Positions 35,595 to 48,046 are shown, numbered from the stretch's first letter. The stretch is DNA of 64,000 nucleotides from Brachynemurus nebulosus (GCA_035578155.1 JAPWDM010000035.1:2357001-2421000), one strand, 5' to 3'. Notes: generated by a model from the sequence alone, not told the origin. Program-made: numbers and translations.

Positions 35595-36967
35595 AAAGGA
35601 CGAGTCCGGATAAGGCCCATTTTTCGCCCATAATATACGTGCGAAAAAAAATTTTCAATTTACAGAGATCTAATTGTTGGTTTATTTTGTACAAGATGTG
35701 TGCTTTAACGTGGTGTAATTTTTATTTCATAGTTAAATTTCTTTAATGTCATAATTGCGTCCTAAAGTTGGGTTCTTCACGTATTTTTTAAAATTTTTCA
35801 CATCTTTTTTAAGAAATAGGCCTTTATTTCAGGAACAAGCGTTCAAGGTACCAAATTCAAATTAACATATGTCACTTTACGTTTAATATACTATTGAATG
35901 AAATTAATTTGAAGTTGGTACTTTGTGCGCTTCTGTGGGGAAAAAATAGTTTAAATAAATATCGCAAGTGATATGTTAAACAGCATCATACAATGCATGC
36001 ATGTTGCGACACGTACAAATAATAAACATTTCAGTAAACGATTAATTTTTCATTTTAAAGTGTTTTTGACTATTTTGTCTATATATAAGTTGAAAACAAT
36101 GCCTGCTAAACAATGTGATTGTTGTAAAAAATGGATAAAAAATATTTGTAGTTTTCGTATTTGTACTAATAAAAGAATTTTATTTATTCTTCGAAATTCT
36201 AAAAACTGTGAGTTAAAAAGTGGTGCTCATGTGTGTCCTACTTGCCGAAGTTTTGCTTCAAAAATATTAAAAACAAAAAAAAAACTTCTGGTGCGTCTAC
36301 ATCAGATATTACAAGAGATCAAATTGTTCTTTCGATTTCAGATATTACGAAAAGTTATGCAACACTGAAAAATTCAGAATTATGCGTAACTTCTAAACCA
36401 GAACAAGAAAAAATCCCTCTACCCATTCCTCGATGTCATAATTCAAATCACTCATGTATTGTGTATAAGCATAACTTCTAGAAATCAGGTATTCATCGAG
36501 AATGGACTTTATATTTCGTCGGGAAAGAGATGTTCCAAAAATCACCTTAACAATAAAATCTTCATCGAATTAGTATGAATTCCTTACACTCTGTAAGCAC
36601 TGAGACATTTTTAACTATACAAAAGAAATAGTGCCTCTTTTGGACGACATTAGATCTATTGCAAAAAAGACGTTTAGATTTTGATTCACCAGATCATTCA
36701 GCTTTCCGATGATAATTATTATTATACTATTATGGGTATAACTAAAAAGGATTTTTAAATTTAAAAAAAAAAGGTAATCTCAAAATTTTGGTTTTTATAT
36801 CATTTAATTTATTATTATGAACTGCATATTTTTTTTTACTTAATAAAAAAGAATAATTGAAAAGTATGTTGTCTTCTTAAATAGGAAGGTCGCTAGATTC
36901 AATAGAAAATACAATCACATCCAAACACCGATGGGCGAAAAATGGGCCTTATCCGGACTCGTCCTTT
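35595..36967 (+). mobile_element. 1.37-kb DNA transposon with 37-bp perfect TIRs and a Cys-rich ORF
   Basis: The TIRs 35595-35631 and 36931-36967 are exact mirror copies (AAAGGACGAGTCCGGATAAG...). Between them lies one recognisable coding remnant (36099-36481). I could not see a target duplication (left flank AAAAT, right flank GCAGG). No DDE, HUH or tyrosine recombinase motif is visible, so the element is non-autonomous or of an unrecognised type. Confidence 0.85.
36099..36481 (+). pseudogene. Cys-rich ORF inside the TIR element, with a frameshift
   Basis: From ATG 36099 the protein begins MPAKQCDCCKKW and contains GAHVCPTCRSFASK about 40 residues later. The C-x-C-C and C-x-x-C pairs could bind one zinc ion. 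At a run of ten A (36275-36284) the frame diverges. The upstream frame ends at 36368. The overlapping frame continues as TSGASTSDITRDQIVLSISD, then a Pro/Glu-rich stretch, and stops at 36481. Composition suggests that both parts belong to one former protein of about 125 residues. I do not recognise the family. A transposon accessory DNA-binding protein is possible, but that is only a guess. Confidence 0.5.
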
Positions 36968-37209
36968 GCAGGTCAAATTATTTTGTGAAAATTTACAGAT
37001 GAAAATTATGTAAATTATTTAATTTTGTCTAAGTTTCACTGACTTTTTTAAAATTTTTAACAACGATGGCAGTGGAATTTTAACTGTCATTAAATTTTTT
37101 TTATTTAAAGCTTGTCATCAGTTATTTTTGATATTTCCTTGTAATTTTAGTGTGTTTTGTAATCTGTAAGATATTTCTGATATGTATTTAATTATTATGG
37201 TGGCTTAAA

Positions 37210-37296
37210 ATGTCTGGTGATAAGTGCTGTGCTGCTAAATTTTGTTTAAATCATTCAAAACAAAATTTCAATTTGTTTTTTCTGAGTGCCGATTGA
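37210..37296 (+). pseudogene. Possible THAP-like N-terminal fragment
   Basis: A 28-codon frame, MSGDKCCAAKFCLNHSKQNF and eight more residues, then stops. The M-x(3)-K-C-C-x(3)-x-C pattern resembles the start of a THAP zinc finger, but the C-terminal ligands are absent. A GTAAGT-like donor lies a few bases past the stop in another frame. This is weak. Confidence 0.25.
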
Positions 37297-37505
37297 TGCA
37301 AGTTTGTAAGTATTATTATAATTTGAATGCTTATGTAAAAATACGTTAAATAATAAATAATCATTAATATTTTATAATAATTCAGTTAATATTTTCGATT
37401 TCGACAGTGGTTGGTGCTAGTAGGACGTGACGATCTAAATTCTAAATTCTCGTGTTGAATACGCGTGTTGATTTTGCGTTTGCGCAATTCATTTAGAAGA
37501 AAGTT

Positions 37506-37700
37506 GCTTTTAGTTGTTCATATAATTTAACATGACCATTATCAACCCTCAATCTCACATGTACAAACACATACAATCACATAAGTAAAAAAGGATATAC
37601 ATAATTGTTTTTACTTATATCAAAAAAGGATACAGAGTGCGTTTCGCTACTGCCTATGGTAATAATCTTTTATTTATACTGTGTTTTAGCTATTACATAG
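37506..37700 (-). repeat. Repeat family G, copy 1
   Basis: It matches 59745-59905 in reverse complement. Landmarks are 'tttagttgttcatataat', 'atcaaccctcaatctcacat', 'tacaatcacata' and 'aaaaaaggata'. No coding content. The 37-kb copy has an additional inserted stretch. Confidence 0.6.
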
Positions 37701-37733
37701 AAAAGATGATTTTGGTTGCTATAGCATTGTTAA

Positions 37734-38416
37734 CAGAAAATGACATATATATAAATCAGTCCAACTGCAGGTGGAGGTATTATGAAAATTAAAACAAGGA
37801 GTCGACAGCCTGCAAGGTTATTAAAAATAACTTATAAAAAGTTCCTTTTTACTCGACGCGTTTCGATCAATTTATGATCATTTTCAAGAGATATATCTTT
37901 TTTGGACAACCATTGTCGAATAAATTAAATAAAATAAAAATTAGTCGGCTTAGAAAAAGTAATAATGTAAGTTGTATTGTAACAACAAAAACTCGTCAGA
38001 AAGTAAAATTTTAATTTTCCAAAAAAGGTTAAAAACCATAATTGTAATAACAGCGAATTAAGATATGACAATTAATTGTAACTTTTTACATTTCTACAAT
38101 TTTATTACAATTAATTGTCATATCTTAATTCGCTGTTATTACAATTATGGTTTTTAACCTTTTTTGGAAAATTAAAATTTTACTTTCTGACGAGTTTGTG
38201 TTGTTACAATACAACTTACATTATTACTTTTTCTAAGCCGACTAATTTTTATTTTATTTAATTTATTCGACAATGGTTGTCCAAAAAAGATATATCTCTT
38301 GAAAATGATCATAAATTGATCGAAACGCGTCGAGTAAAAAGGAACTTTTTATAAGTTATTTTTAATAACCTTGCAGGCTGTCGACTCCTTGTTTTAATTT
38401 TCAGAAAATGACATAT
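37734..38416. mobile_element. Near-perfect 621-bp palindrome, probably a Penelope-like 3' region, with 15-bp direct repeats
   Basis: Arms 37783-38081 and 38115-38403 are mirror images over about 290 bp, with one substitution seen, and the loop is about 33 bp. 'cagaaaatgacatat' occurs on both sides (37734-37748 and 38402-38416), which looks like a 15-bp target duplication. Just before the left arm, 'ctgcaggtggaggtatta' reads LQVEVL, like the last residues of the Penelope-like endonuclease at 21094. The arm motif 'gatcgaaacgcgtcgagtaa' matches the 3' region of that element at 20784-20825. I infer an inverted 3'-end duplication from a Penelope-like retroelement. Confidence 0.65.
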
Positions 38417-39676
38417 TTTTGACATACGACATATTGAAGTAACGGCGACGATTTACCAATATTAGTTCCATGTTAACAGAGGAGTCTTTAGTAGCATATT
38501 TAATTAACTAAGATTAGGTTATCCAGGTATGATAATAAAGGACACATTTTTTGTACATCACATCATTACAATAAATGGCTCGCATTAATTGTAGCCTTAT
38601 AATCAATAGTGTTTATTTTTATACAATAGCTACTCGCATATATTTTGAATATAATATTTCATCAAGCTTCCATTTTTTGCTCTAACAACATGGAATAAAT
38701 TTACTTTATAATAATAAACTTTTGAAATATAGGTATATAGTTGGTAGGTGTAAATCGTAAATGAGTCTAAGAGATCTGTAAGATACGAGACAGTTTTTTA
38801 TACGGGATTCACGTAACGACATTAATACGGAAGAAAGTGAGACAGTACTTTATTTCTCTTTTTATTATTATTAATTTAATATATGATTTATTTCTATTTT
38901 TAGCCAAATAGGGAATAAAATTTATTCATCAGGGAAAATAATTTTTTTTTGCTTTTATATGCTACATATTACATTAAATCTATAATAATCACTGATTGTA
39001 CGGAACACTATTGACGGAAGTATAACTTGTACTTGACGACTCTTTTTAAGTTATCGTTAAAACGTCTGCTAAAATTTTATCGAAACTTTTTTTTCCCTCT
39101 CATACGTTTTTTCCTTTTAATTAGCAAAGTTTATGAAATGACATTAACATAATCAAACAGTTTTAATTTCTTGTAAATTTAGCTTCTACAATAAGTTTCA
39201 AAAAATTTTCTCCACCTAAAGACTTTCTTATTTTTACTGTCGTGGAAGAATAGTCTAGTGTCTAGGCAATTGGTATGATAATGTGTACTTTGGTTGGTAC
39301 GGACTTATATCTAGTCAGTACAAAATTATTGCCATTGTAATTTGAATTTAGTCGCTCCAAAATTTTTCCAACTTAGTATATTTTTTAGGTAACCCTTACA
39401 TTAACCAAGGTATTGTGTATTTATCCACTCACAATACCGTGTGCACGTGATTACTTAACATACATACTGATTCAAATTACAGTAGTAGTAGTTCGATTAT
39501 AAAGTGATTAGCAAAACCTTTTCCAAATTTTTCTTTGGTGAGTGCAAAAATATTTGCAAGGATCACAAACTAATTTGTTCCTTTATTTTTTGTGGGCAAT
39601 CTACTGCTTTTTCTATGTCCCTATCTTTGTTAACAGTAAGTAAAACTGGAATTTTTCATATAGATTTTCTTAATAC
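38417..39676. other. AT-rich spacer, nothing recognised
   Basis: A 72-codon frame at 39504-39722 has no recognisable domain and runs into repeat H. I do not call it. Confidence 0.4.
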
Positions 39677-40398
39677 ACTAGCGGAAAAATTAAAGCATCA
39701 AAAAACAATTCCAAATTTTTAGCGCTTTTTCGAATGGCTGTATCTTTGTGAAAAATGGTCGTATCGGAGACGTAAGCAAAGCAATTTAAAACTGGAAGTT
39801 TCTAGTTTTCAGATCTTGTGATAAAAAAAATTTTCGAAGTAACGTGTATCGCTCAATCCTAATAAGTACACTGAAAAACAAATTTCCGAAATTTTTTTCG
39901 GTTTCTTTTTTTGGTCCACGGACTTGGAAAAAATTTTCCGACTTAACCACCATATAGACCGGATAACTTGTTCATTCAGCTTTAGTTTGCTTTTTTTAGA
40001 CCTTTATACGACCACTTCGCGCTGAGATATCGGACTTTGAATGGAAAAGGATCGTTTCGTGTTTGACCATCGATATCTCAGCAACCAATGATCACACAGA
40101 AAATTGAAGGCGTGTTTCGAAAACTCGAATAAATTCTCTACAAGGAGTAGCCATTGTTTTTTCAGAAACAAATTTTTTTGCATACTCTACATGAATTTGA
40201 AAAATCAAGAGAAATAGAGCTTTTGGGGGCTTTTTGGAAAATCAAGCGCTGAATTAAAAATTTCGAGAAAACCGTTAATGTTAAGTGTGCCTTTTACAGC
40301 TCAATATACCCACAAAAACCCCACCGAGTTTCAATTGAATCCATCCAGCCGTTTTTTTGTTTCATTCGGTTGAATTTTTGAAAAAATTAAAGGATCTT
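39677..40398 (+). repeat. Repeat family H, copy 1 (about 720 bp)
   Basis: It matches 44515-45240 in reverse complement over its whole length with roughly 10 percent divergence by eye. It starts CTAGCGGAAAAATTAAAGCA and ends 'gaaaaaattaaaggatc', so the two ends are also weak direct repeats. Other landmarks are 'aagtaacgtgtatcgctcaa', 'atatagaccggataacttg' and 'aaaaaccccaccgagtttca'. No conserved reading frame. Confidence 0.8.
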
Positions 40399-40520
40399 TT
40401 TAGCGAATTTTCATTTGAAAATTCAGCTATTACCGTAGCTCTTATAGTAAGAGCTAAGCCCGGGACTATGGCAGAAATTTGTTTTGGAGCCTCTAGAACC
40501 CGAAAATCTACTTCACTAAA

Positions 40521-40594
<74 letters not shown>

Positions 40595-40835
40595 TTGGTG
40601 AAAACCTTGCAATCTCCCAATCGTTGGATGAGTTCGTTAGCCAGACACGTCGGATGCCCGGAAGTGGGTTTTTTGGGCACTTTTGGCAAAAGGTGTCTAA
40701 AGCGCTAAAAATATTAGAATTCAAAGGTTTTTTTATACCATTGCAAAAAGCACATGAAATTGAACAAAAAACGTCCTTGGAGCGATACTTGTTTGTCAAC
40801 TGGTTCTCCAGAAAAATTAAAAATAATTTGCAAAA
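40399..40835 (-). repeat. Repeat family B, reverse copy with internal (TA)n at 40524-40590
   Basis: The module order is reversed relative to 7360-7915: 'tagcgaattttcattt', 'gagctaagcccgggactat', (TA)n, 'gttggatgagttcgttagcc' and 'agacacgtcggatgcccgga'. It directly abuts repeat H. Confidence 0.75.
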
Positions 40836-43195
40836 TTTTGGGTTAAAGATTTTTTGTTTTTGTCTAACACCAGCTTAACTTACCCCATATTATTTACTTT
40901 AGTTACATGTTTACCGTAGACTGCGTTTAGATTGCCCTTAATATGTATTAAAAATTTTTGATCCGATTGATTTTAAAATACTAAAAGTAATATCTAAAAA
41001 TTATAAGAGAATCATTGTATAATGAAATTTTGACCAATTATACTATAATTTTTCTTTAATCGAATAAATCTTTTATATTATCTGTGAGCATAAACGGGGT
41101 TTTATATATCTATAAACAAACTAGACAACTGTCAATATCATTTTGTTTTTGTTTTGAATTCAAATGATATAAGGCGTTCTAAAAGGAAACTCACCTAATT
41201 CGTACAAAACGAGTTATTCAACAAAAAAACTGGAAAAGACAAGTTTTATCACAAATTACTAGCTAGGCCAGTTTTGCTATAACTATAATTTGAAGTAAAC
41301 CCCTGTTTGATTAAACTGCTAAGCAATTCAAACTGAAGAAGTCAATTTCCATCACCAATTCATTTTCGATCAAAAGTAAAGAAGGTTAGTTTTAGTTTCA
41401 ACGCCTCATATTATTTCTACTGAAAAATGGTAAATTTTTGACATTTGACATTTTGCAATATAAGTAGTATCTCAGAATGTCACAACCATTCAAATTCCAT
41501 ATTTTTTCAAATATGAAGAAGGGAATATCAAAATAATTGATCCCAACATGAAAGATTTTTGTATAAATTGGTAAGTATGTAATCTTAAAACTTAGGTTAG
41601 TGGAAATCGATTCAAATTTCAAGGTCACTTGATTAATTAGTATTCTAAATCTGTTCAAATGTATCTTGTTCAAATATTATGTGATTTCGGTACTTACTTA
41701 TGTGTATTTTGAAAACTTATCATCTTTCTGTGTGCCAGTCCTGTGGGTAAGAATTTCATTTTCACTATCGCAGAAATATCACAAATTTCATAAATTCATA
41801 TTTTTTGAAATTATTTATTTCACAGAAAAATCTTAAATTATGAAAAAGCTAAGTAATAACACCATAAAAAAAAAATTAAGTAAAGAAAATACTTATTTCA
41901 AATAATAGCCTGATTATAAAAGCATTTATTATTTTATATGCAATTTAACTCAAATGTTAAAGTTTTTCACAAAACTTAAGATTCATAACATTCACGATTC
42001 TTTAGAAACCAAATCGATACAGAGATCGTAAAAAATTTACGGAATCGGAGATCGATCTTTTCGAATTTAATTTTTTTTTTTTTTGATATTTTTTCAAAAT
42101 TATTGTAAAATATGTTTAACTATTTATGTTGCCAAATAATTTTACCACTTTTATGATTCATTTATAGAAAATTGAGTCAAATTTTGGATTCATGGGATTT
42201 TCTCCTGCATCGATTTTTGGTTTTACGATTCGAAATGATCCACACGATCGATTTTTTGGCCAGAGATCGGAAACCCTAATAATAATACTGTGGCCACAAG
42301 CCAAAGTATCTTAGGTCTAAAATTTTTATTTTGCAGAAGCTTAAACTACTGTTTTTGTGCTGTAAAATTTTTCCTATTTGAGTTAAATGTAGGTCAACTT
42401 GGCATTATTATGTAGGTATTATGTAATATTGTAATCTGAAAATAAGTAATTAAAGAATACACATTTATTCGTAACATTTTTATTTTATTTTCATTAATTG
42501 AATTACACAATTGAATGAAATGCATTGTGATAAATTCAAGAACAACGACAATGAATCCAAATGTTTTTTTTTAAGATTTCTTAAATAATAAATACACAGT
42601 TATGTCAAAAAAAATTATGTCACAAATAAACTAAAAATTATTCACAAAAAAATGAAAATTATTCAATTTTTAGAACACTTTAATATTATCACATAAGATT
42701 TAAATGTATATTGTCTTATCACTGGTTTAAATAATACATGTAATTAATATATTTTTATATAATTAATTAGGTAAATTGCATTTTGACACACAAATCATTT
42801 ATACATTTCACTATTTCAGACAATGATGTCAGCCATTTTGCGTCTGCGTATTAAGCTGTCCGATGTCGTTGCGCGTCAGATCATAATAATCATATATAGC
42901 AACGCGGGAAATAATTTCATTTTTTAAAATAGATTTTTATATTTAATATTTTATAAGAGTCACAGAAATAAACAAAAATGATTATTTTTGATAGTTTTAT
43001 GGCTCTAAATGGAGCAAAATGTGAAGCTTTTAGGAATAATCGTTCATAAAATTTTTTAACGTGGGTATATCAACTTATATTTCCTAAACTACATGAAAAA
43101 AATTAACAATTTAAAAACAAAACAAAACAAAAAGACCCTTTTTGATTTTATACTATACCCTGTTCCAAATAAAAAATTGTTCATGAGTCAAAATT
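40836..43195. other. 2.4-kb AT-rich spacer, nothing recognised
   Basis: No gene, paired repeat or RNA gene could be supported. Frames are short and low in complexity. Confidence 0.4.
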
Positions 43196-43202
43196 AAAAT
43201 AC

Positions 43203-43276
43203 GCTGCCAACCGGGTGTAGCACACAGTTTCCTTACTGCCAACGGAGTGTAGCACACAGTTTCCACCCAGTATGGG
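43203..43276. repeat. Two-unit tandem repeat, about 37 bp
   Basis: 'gctgccaaccgggtgtagca' plus 'cacagtttcc' is followed by a near copy, 'ctgccaacggagtgtagcac' plus 'acagtttcc'. Confidence 0.75.
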
Positions 43277-43379
43277 TGTTAACTGTATTTTCAAAATACT
43301 GCACTTAAAGCGAAAAAGGGAGAACATTTGTTTACATAGGTACCTACTTAAAAATAATTCAAAAAGTAGGTACTAGACC

Positions 43380-43690
43380 GATTTTGAAAATTTTTTACTG
43401 TCTGAAAGTTAACCAATTTTACATGAACACTGGTTATGTAATACGAGGCCGGTTAGATTATTGCGAACCACAAAAATAAACTACCCAACCGATTTTGAAA
43501 ATTTATTAATTGTTAGAGTGTTAAACTATTTTAGATGAATATAAATTATGTTATAATATGAGGTTCGCCAGAATCCGGGGGTCCCAAAAATGTCAAGAAT
43601 AGACTACCCAACCGATTTTGAAAGTTTTTTACTGTTAAAGAGTTAAAATCTTTTAGATGGATACAGATTGTTATATCGCGCGTACTCTGT
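43380..43690 (-). repeat. Minisatellite, same family as 7911-8490, reverse orientation
   Basis: 'aaccgattttgaaaattttt' recurs at about 43377, 43492 and 43610 (spacing 115-118 bp), with 'ttagatgaatataaattatg' and 'gggggtcccaaaaatgtcaa'. Its reverse complement matches the 8-kb array. A run of about 22 A follows at 43729-43750. Confidence 0.7.
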
Positions 43691-43855
43691 CTCCACCTCG
43701 TATCTGAAAACTCCCAATTTTTGGACAAAAAAAAAAAAAAAAAAAAAAAAACATTTTAAATCCGTGTTTTCATCACTATGAGCTTAAGATTTATGCTAAT
43801 TACACCCATTAATGTTGGCTACCTATATACATAAATATATAGAGATAAGTATATA

Positions 43856-44311
43856 CCAGGTGAGTTTTTTGAGAGTTGCCATTTCTGTTACAACCAAATT
43901 TTTATGACCGAAATGGTACTGGAAAAGGTTCTTTTCTTGGATGTAATGGAAATGTAACCAAGAAAAATACTATCGGTTGAAGTAGCCTCAAGCACATATG
44001 CATATTTTTACCGCCTAACTGATAAATTTGTGAAAAATTAAAAAATTAAACTTGGGTAAAAAAATTGTTTTTGCTCATTTATGTTGTTAATATTAATGCA
44101 TTAGATCAGTTTTATCGAAAAATTAATATATAGTCTCATTTAAAAATCTATAAGTTTGTATCATAGCTCGAAAACCATAAGAGCTATAAAGCTCCTGACT
44201 ATAGCAGTCGGTTGCCTCCGTCGATATCTACAATTCTTATTTGAAAAATTTTTCGATTAAATCAACGGTTTGGCTGTAATAAAAATGGCAACTCTCGAAA
44301 AACTCACACAG
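43856..44311. mobile_element. 456-bp MITE, about 30-bp TIRs, TA flanks
   Basis: The left end CCAGGTGAGTTTTTTGAGAG, followed by TTGCCATTT, is mirrored at 44283-44311. TA precedes (43854-43855) and follows (44312-44313). No ORF. Confidence 0.8.
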
Positions 44312-44412
44312 TATGTAAATACAGTATTTAATATGTTTTTTGTGTCCTAAAACATGTAGCTTTTGATATACGAGGTTGAGAAAGCGTATGCGCGATATGA
44401 AATCCTCCAGTA

Positions 44413-44462
44413 TCTAATTAAGAAAATTCGCTATGTTATGCAGATGCTGCGACAGGGGTATT
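44413..44462. repeat. Solo end fragment of MITE A
   Basis: 'attcgctatgttatgcagat' followed by 'gctgcgacaggggta' is the last 50 bp of the MITE A family. The rest is missing. Confidence 0.75.
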
Positions 44463-44514
44463 TTTACTTTTAAACTTTAACTCTTAAACTTATGAAAGTT
44501 TAAGAGTAACAAAA

Positions 44515-45240
44515 TGATCCTCTAATTTTTTCAAAAATTCAATCGAACGGAACAAAAAAATGGCTGGATGGATTCAATTGAAACTCGGTGGGGTTTTTGT
44601 GGGAATACTGAACTGTAATAGGCACACTTAACATTAATGGTTTTTTCGAAATTTTTAATTCAGCGCTTGATTTTCCAAAAAGACCCCAAAAGCTCTTTTT
44701 TTCTTGATTTTTCAAATTCATGTAGAGTATGGAAAAAAAATTTTTTCTGAAAAAACAATGGCTAATTCTTGTAGAGAATTTATTCGAGTTTTCGAAGCAC
44801 ACCTTCAATTTTCTGTGTGATCATTGGTTGCTGAGATATCGATGGTCAAAGACGAAACGATCCTTTTCCATTTAAAGTCCGATATCTCAGTGAGAAGTAG
44901 TCGTATAAAGGTCTAAAAAAAGGCAAATTAAAGCTGAATGAATAAGTTATCCGGTCTATATGGTGGTTAAGCCGGAAAATTTTTTTCCAAGTCCGTGGAC
45001 CAAAAAAAGGAATCGAAAAAATTTCGGAAATTTTTTTTTTTTAGTGTACTTATTTGGATTGAGCGATACACGTTACTTCGAAAATTTTTTTATCGCAAGA
45101 TCTGAAAACCAGAAACTTCCAGCTTTAAATTCTTTTGCTTACGGCTCCGATATGACCATTTCTCACGAAGATACAGCCATTCGAAAAATCGCTAAAAATT
45201 TGGAATTTTTTTTTGATCCTTTAATTTTTTCCGCTAGTGT
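44515..45240 (-). repeat. Repeat family H, copy 2
   Basis: This is the reverse-complement copy of 39677-40398, about 4.1 kb away and in inverted orientation. The two copies could pair. The frames at 44539-44808 and 44960-45268 follow the repeat and show no protein features. Confidence 0.8.
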
Positions 45241-45788
45241 AGATGACAGACACCACAATGTCATATAAAAGTTTTGACAAGTTATTATCTCCTATTTCTT
45301 TTTTAAATAAGGAAAGCCGTATTTTTCCTGTCATTAGCCCAGTGTTAGCGCACAGACCGAGACGTATCCGCCGCTGATCTAGAGCTTATTGTTATTCGTT
45401 GTTAATTATGGACTTTGTGCATTATAAAAACTACTGCTATTAGAACGATTTTTAAAAAGTTAATGGATATATAACAGTCCAAAAACTATAGGTTTCTTAT
45501 TTAGTTAATTTACAATCAGTTTTAAACTTTGTAAGCAAACTATCTCATTCATTAATATCTGCTACAAATTCATCAAAAGTTAATAATTAATTTTCTTTTT
45601 ATTTAGTAATTACAGCCTGGAACAAACTTTTTTGAATACATTGTATTTATACCTCCACGTAACTAAATTCGTATTGTATCTCAAAATAGGATTAAATTTC
45701 TCTGTTTTATTACTTTTCGTATGTTTTTCTTTCAACAACTTTTTTCCTCTTTGTTTTTCTCTAGTAAACAAGCAAATGAATATAATAT
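45241..45788. other. AT-rich spacer, nothing recognised
   Basis: No supportable feature. Confidence 0.45.
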
Positions 45789-46115
45789 ATTTTTAACGAA
45801 TTTCCAGTAGGAAAGTTCAACTGTTACGGTAGCTGTCACGGTGAGACTTCGGTTGCGAATGGTAAAATTGGAATTCTCGGACAAAATATTCAATTTTTAT
45901 GAAATTTGATGAAAAAGTTGAAAGCTCTAAATCCTTGAAAAAGTTCGTTAGTCAGACATACCCGATTCCTAAAACCATGTCTTTTGAGCATTCTTTGCAA
46001 AAGAAATGAGTTTTTTGTCAGAATTCTACAATTTTGGCTTTTTTTTACGCCAACCGAAGGGGCGAAAGAAATCATATGAGTTTTTCACTCATTGCTATAG
46101 GTCTAACAAGTAAAA
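45789..46115 (-). repeat. Repeat family B, reverse copy without (TA)n
   Basis: 'ttttaacgaatttccag', 'gacttcggttgcgaatgg', 'aaaaagttcgttagtcagac', 'aaaaccatgtcttttgagca' and 'gagttttttgtcagaattct' follow the family order, but the (TA)n tract is absent. This may be an older copy made before the microsatellite grew, or one that lost it. Confidence 0.6.
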
Positions 46116-47965
46116 CTACTCAAGTGCCACTCGCCAATCTTTTTGAAATTTCGTTGGTGTGTAGAATAGGCAAAAGTAAGAGACCTGTATTTTTTTTACC
46201 GGCCAAGGCCCACGTTCACGGGATGAAACCAGTCCCTAAAGTAGGGGGTTCAAATCATATTTCTTAAGATATCTCAAAAACTATAGGAGATAAAGGAAAA
46301 CTTTAAGATAACGAAATATTCCCCTTTAAAAGACCTATTTATTTGTATAGGGTAAATCAGGATCGGGTTCATAGGGGGGGGGCTGGAGGGGTGAAAATTG
46401 GGGAAAATTTTCCTATACAGCCTAAGTGTTTCAGTGTATCAAATTTTTACCATCATAAATAGAAAGAACACCAAAAAATATGCACACATATTTGTCTACG
46501 TATGCATATACACACGTGAAATAATATGTACGTGTATGTCTGTATATTGGTGTAATTGTTTGTTGGTGTTGATATTATATTTATTTGTGCATAAGTACTT
46601 ATGGCTATGTGTGAATGCTATACGTGTGTATGTGAGAAAATATGGGAACTTCTCAGACCCTCACATAAATTTTCTACGCCCCTGAATTGACGATTATATA
46701 TAACTTTACACAAATACAATCTCACGTCTTCAAATCTGTGAGAGGGGTACCCCACCACTCGCTATATTATATTGGAGTACGTTATATTAGAGTTCCTATG
46801 TACCATGTTTTGTCAGAAAACTAAATTTAGTTCGAGTTTAAGCGTAGCAAATTTGAAAAATGTAGTTTCGAGAAAAACGCGTTTAAAATTTAAGTTACTG
46901 GTTAGACTATCGGAATATGCAAAAAAAAAATCGATTTTACAAACTTGTATATTGAAGAAAAAAGTGGACTGCAAACTCGTAGTTACTAAAAACAACGATA
47001 GCTTGCAAAAGAAATACGCTTTCAAAATTTCAGTAGCAAAGTCCCTAAATTTTACATATCACGAAATGCGGGTACTTTAAATGAATTTTTTATCAAACGC
47101 CTAAAATTTTTAGCCATATTACATAATGCAATAACCTATTAAATGCGGTAACAGCTAAAAATTAGTGATAAACCTGTTCGAGTAATTTAATAATTTAACT
47201 ATCTCAATATATTCAAAAAACTAATAACATTAGTAAAATAATTATTTCTTTTTCTTAAAAATCATTTCTAACAAATAAAATTTTTAAAAAAAAGTTCGTT
47301 AGAAACATTGTTACTGAAAAATTATTAAAAATCATTTAATTATATATATTTTAATTTATAAATATAACTCTCTACTTCTTAAAATCTAATTCTTAAAGTA
47401 TGGATCAATAAATCATATGAAGGTAATTTTCCATTTCCTCATTTAACAATCGATCTCAGTAAAAAAATGTTTTGTTTTTTAACGGTTATACTACACTGAA
47501 CTGCAACATGTATCAAAATAAAAAAAAAAAATTCAAAATAAAAGATTCAAAATGAGAAAAAAACGTATTAGAGTACTTATTAGTAACAAAAACCCACCTA
47601 CTATTATATACTCATGCTATTTGCAAAAGAGAACCCGAATGAATCTGATTTAAATCTGGCAACACCGCCGGACGTCAGTCTGTGCATTATGTGAATATAA
47701 ATATTCGTTTCGGACGTAAAAATGTTGTCAATATAAAATATAAAAATATCCTGCGGACGTCATATGGCAGTAAGGTGAAAAGATGTCACAATGATAGTGA
47801 GATGAAAGTTTTCCATTTGAAGTCAACCAAAACCAAAATGTACCACATGTTATCTGTGTTGAAAGACGGAGTATACAAACGTTAAATATTCAATATACGG
47901 CTCCCTTTAAGGAGACGTCAAATTGATGTATTATCAAAAGACGTCAAAATGATACCGGGATGTAA
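46116..47965. other. Spacer, nothing recognised
   Basis: Frames of 95-102 codons at 46398-46685 and 46772-47080 are TG- or A-rich low-complexity products and are not called. 'gacgtca' occurs four times at 47674-47945, without a regular period. Confidence 0.4.

Positions 47966-48046
<81 letters not shown>
47966..48046. repeat. (TA)n microsatellite
   Basis: About 80 bp of TA directly left of a CAGGGTGG-type element, which probably used TA as its target. Confidence 0.9.

Noticed and set aside
38041..38160. Bacterial-type terminator or RNA gene at the palindrome centre
   Set aside because: The inverted repeat extends for about 290 bp per arm and belongs to the large palindrome.
46398..47080. 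Two frames of about 100 codons as novel genes
   Set aside because: Low-complexity composition from TG- and A-rich DNA, with no domain, splice or context support.
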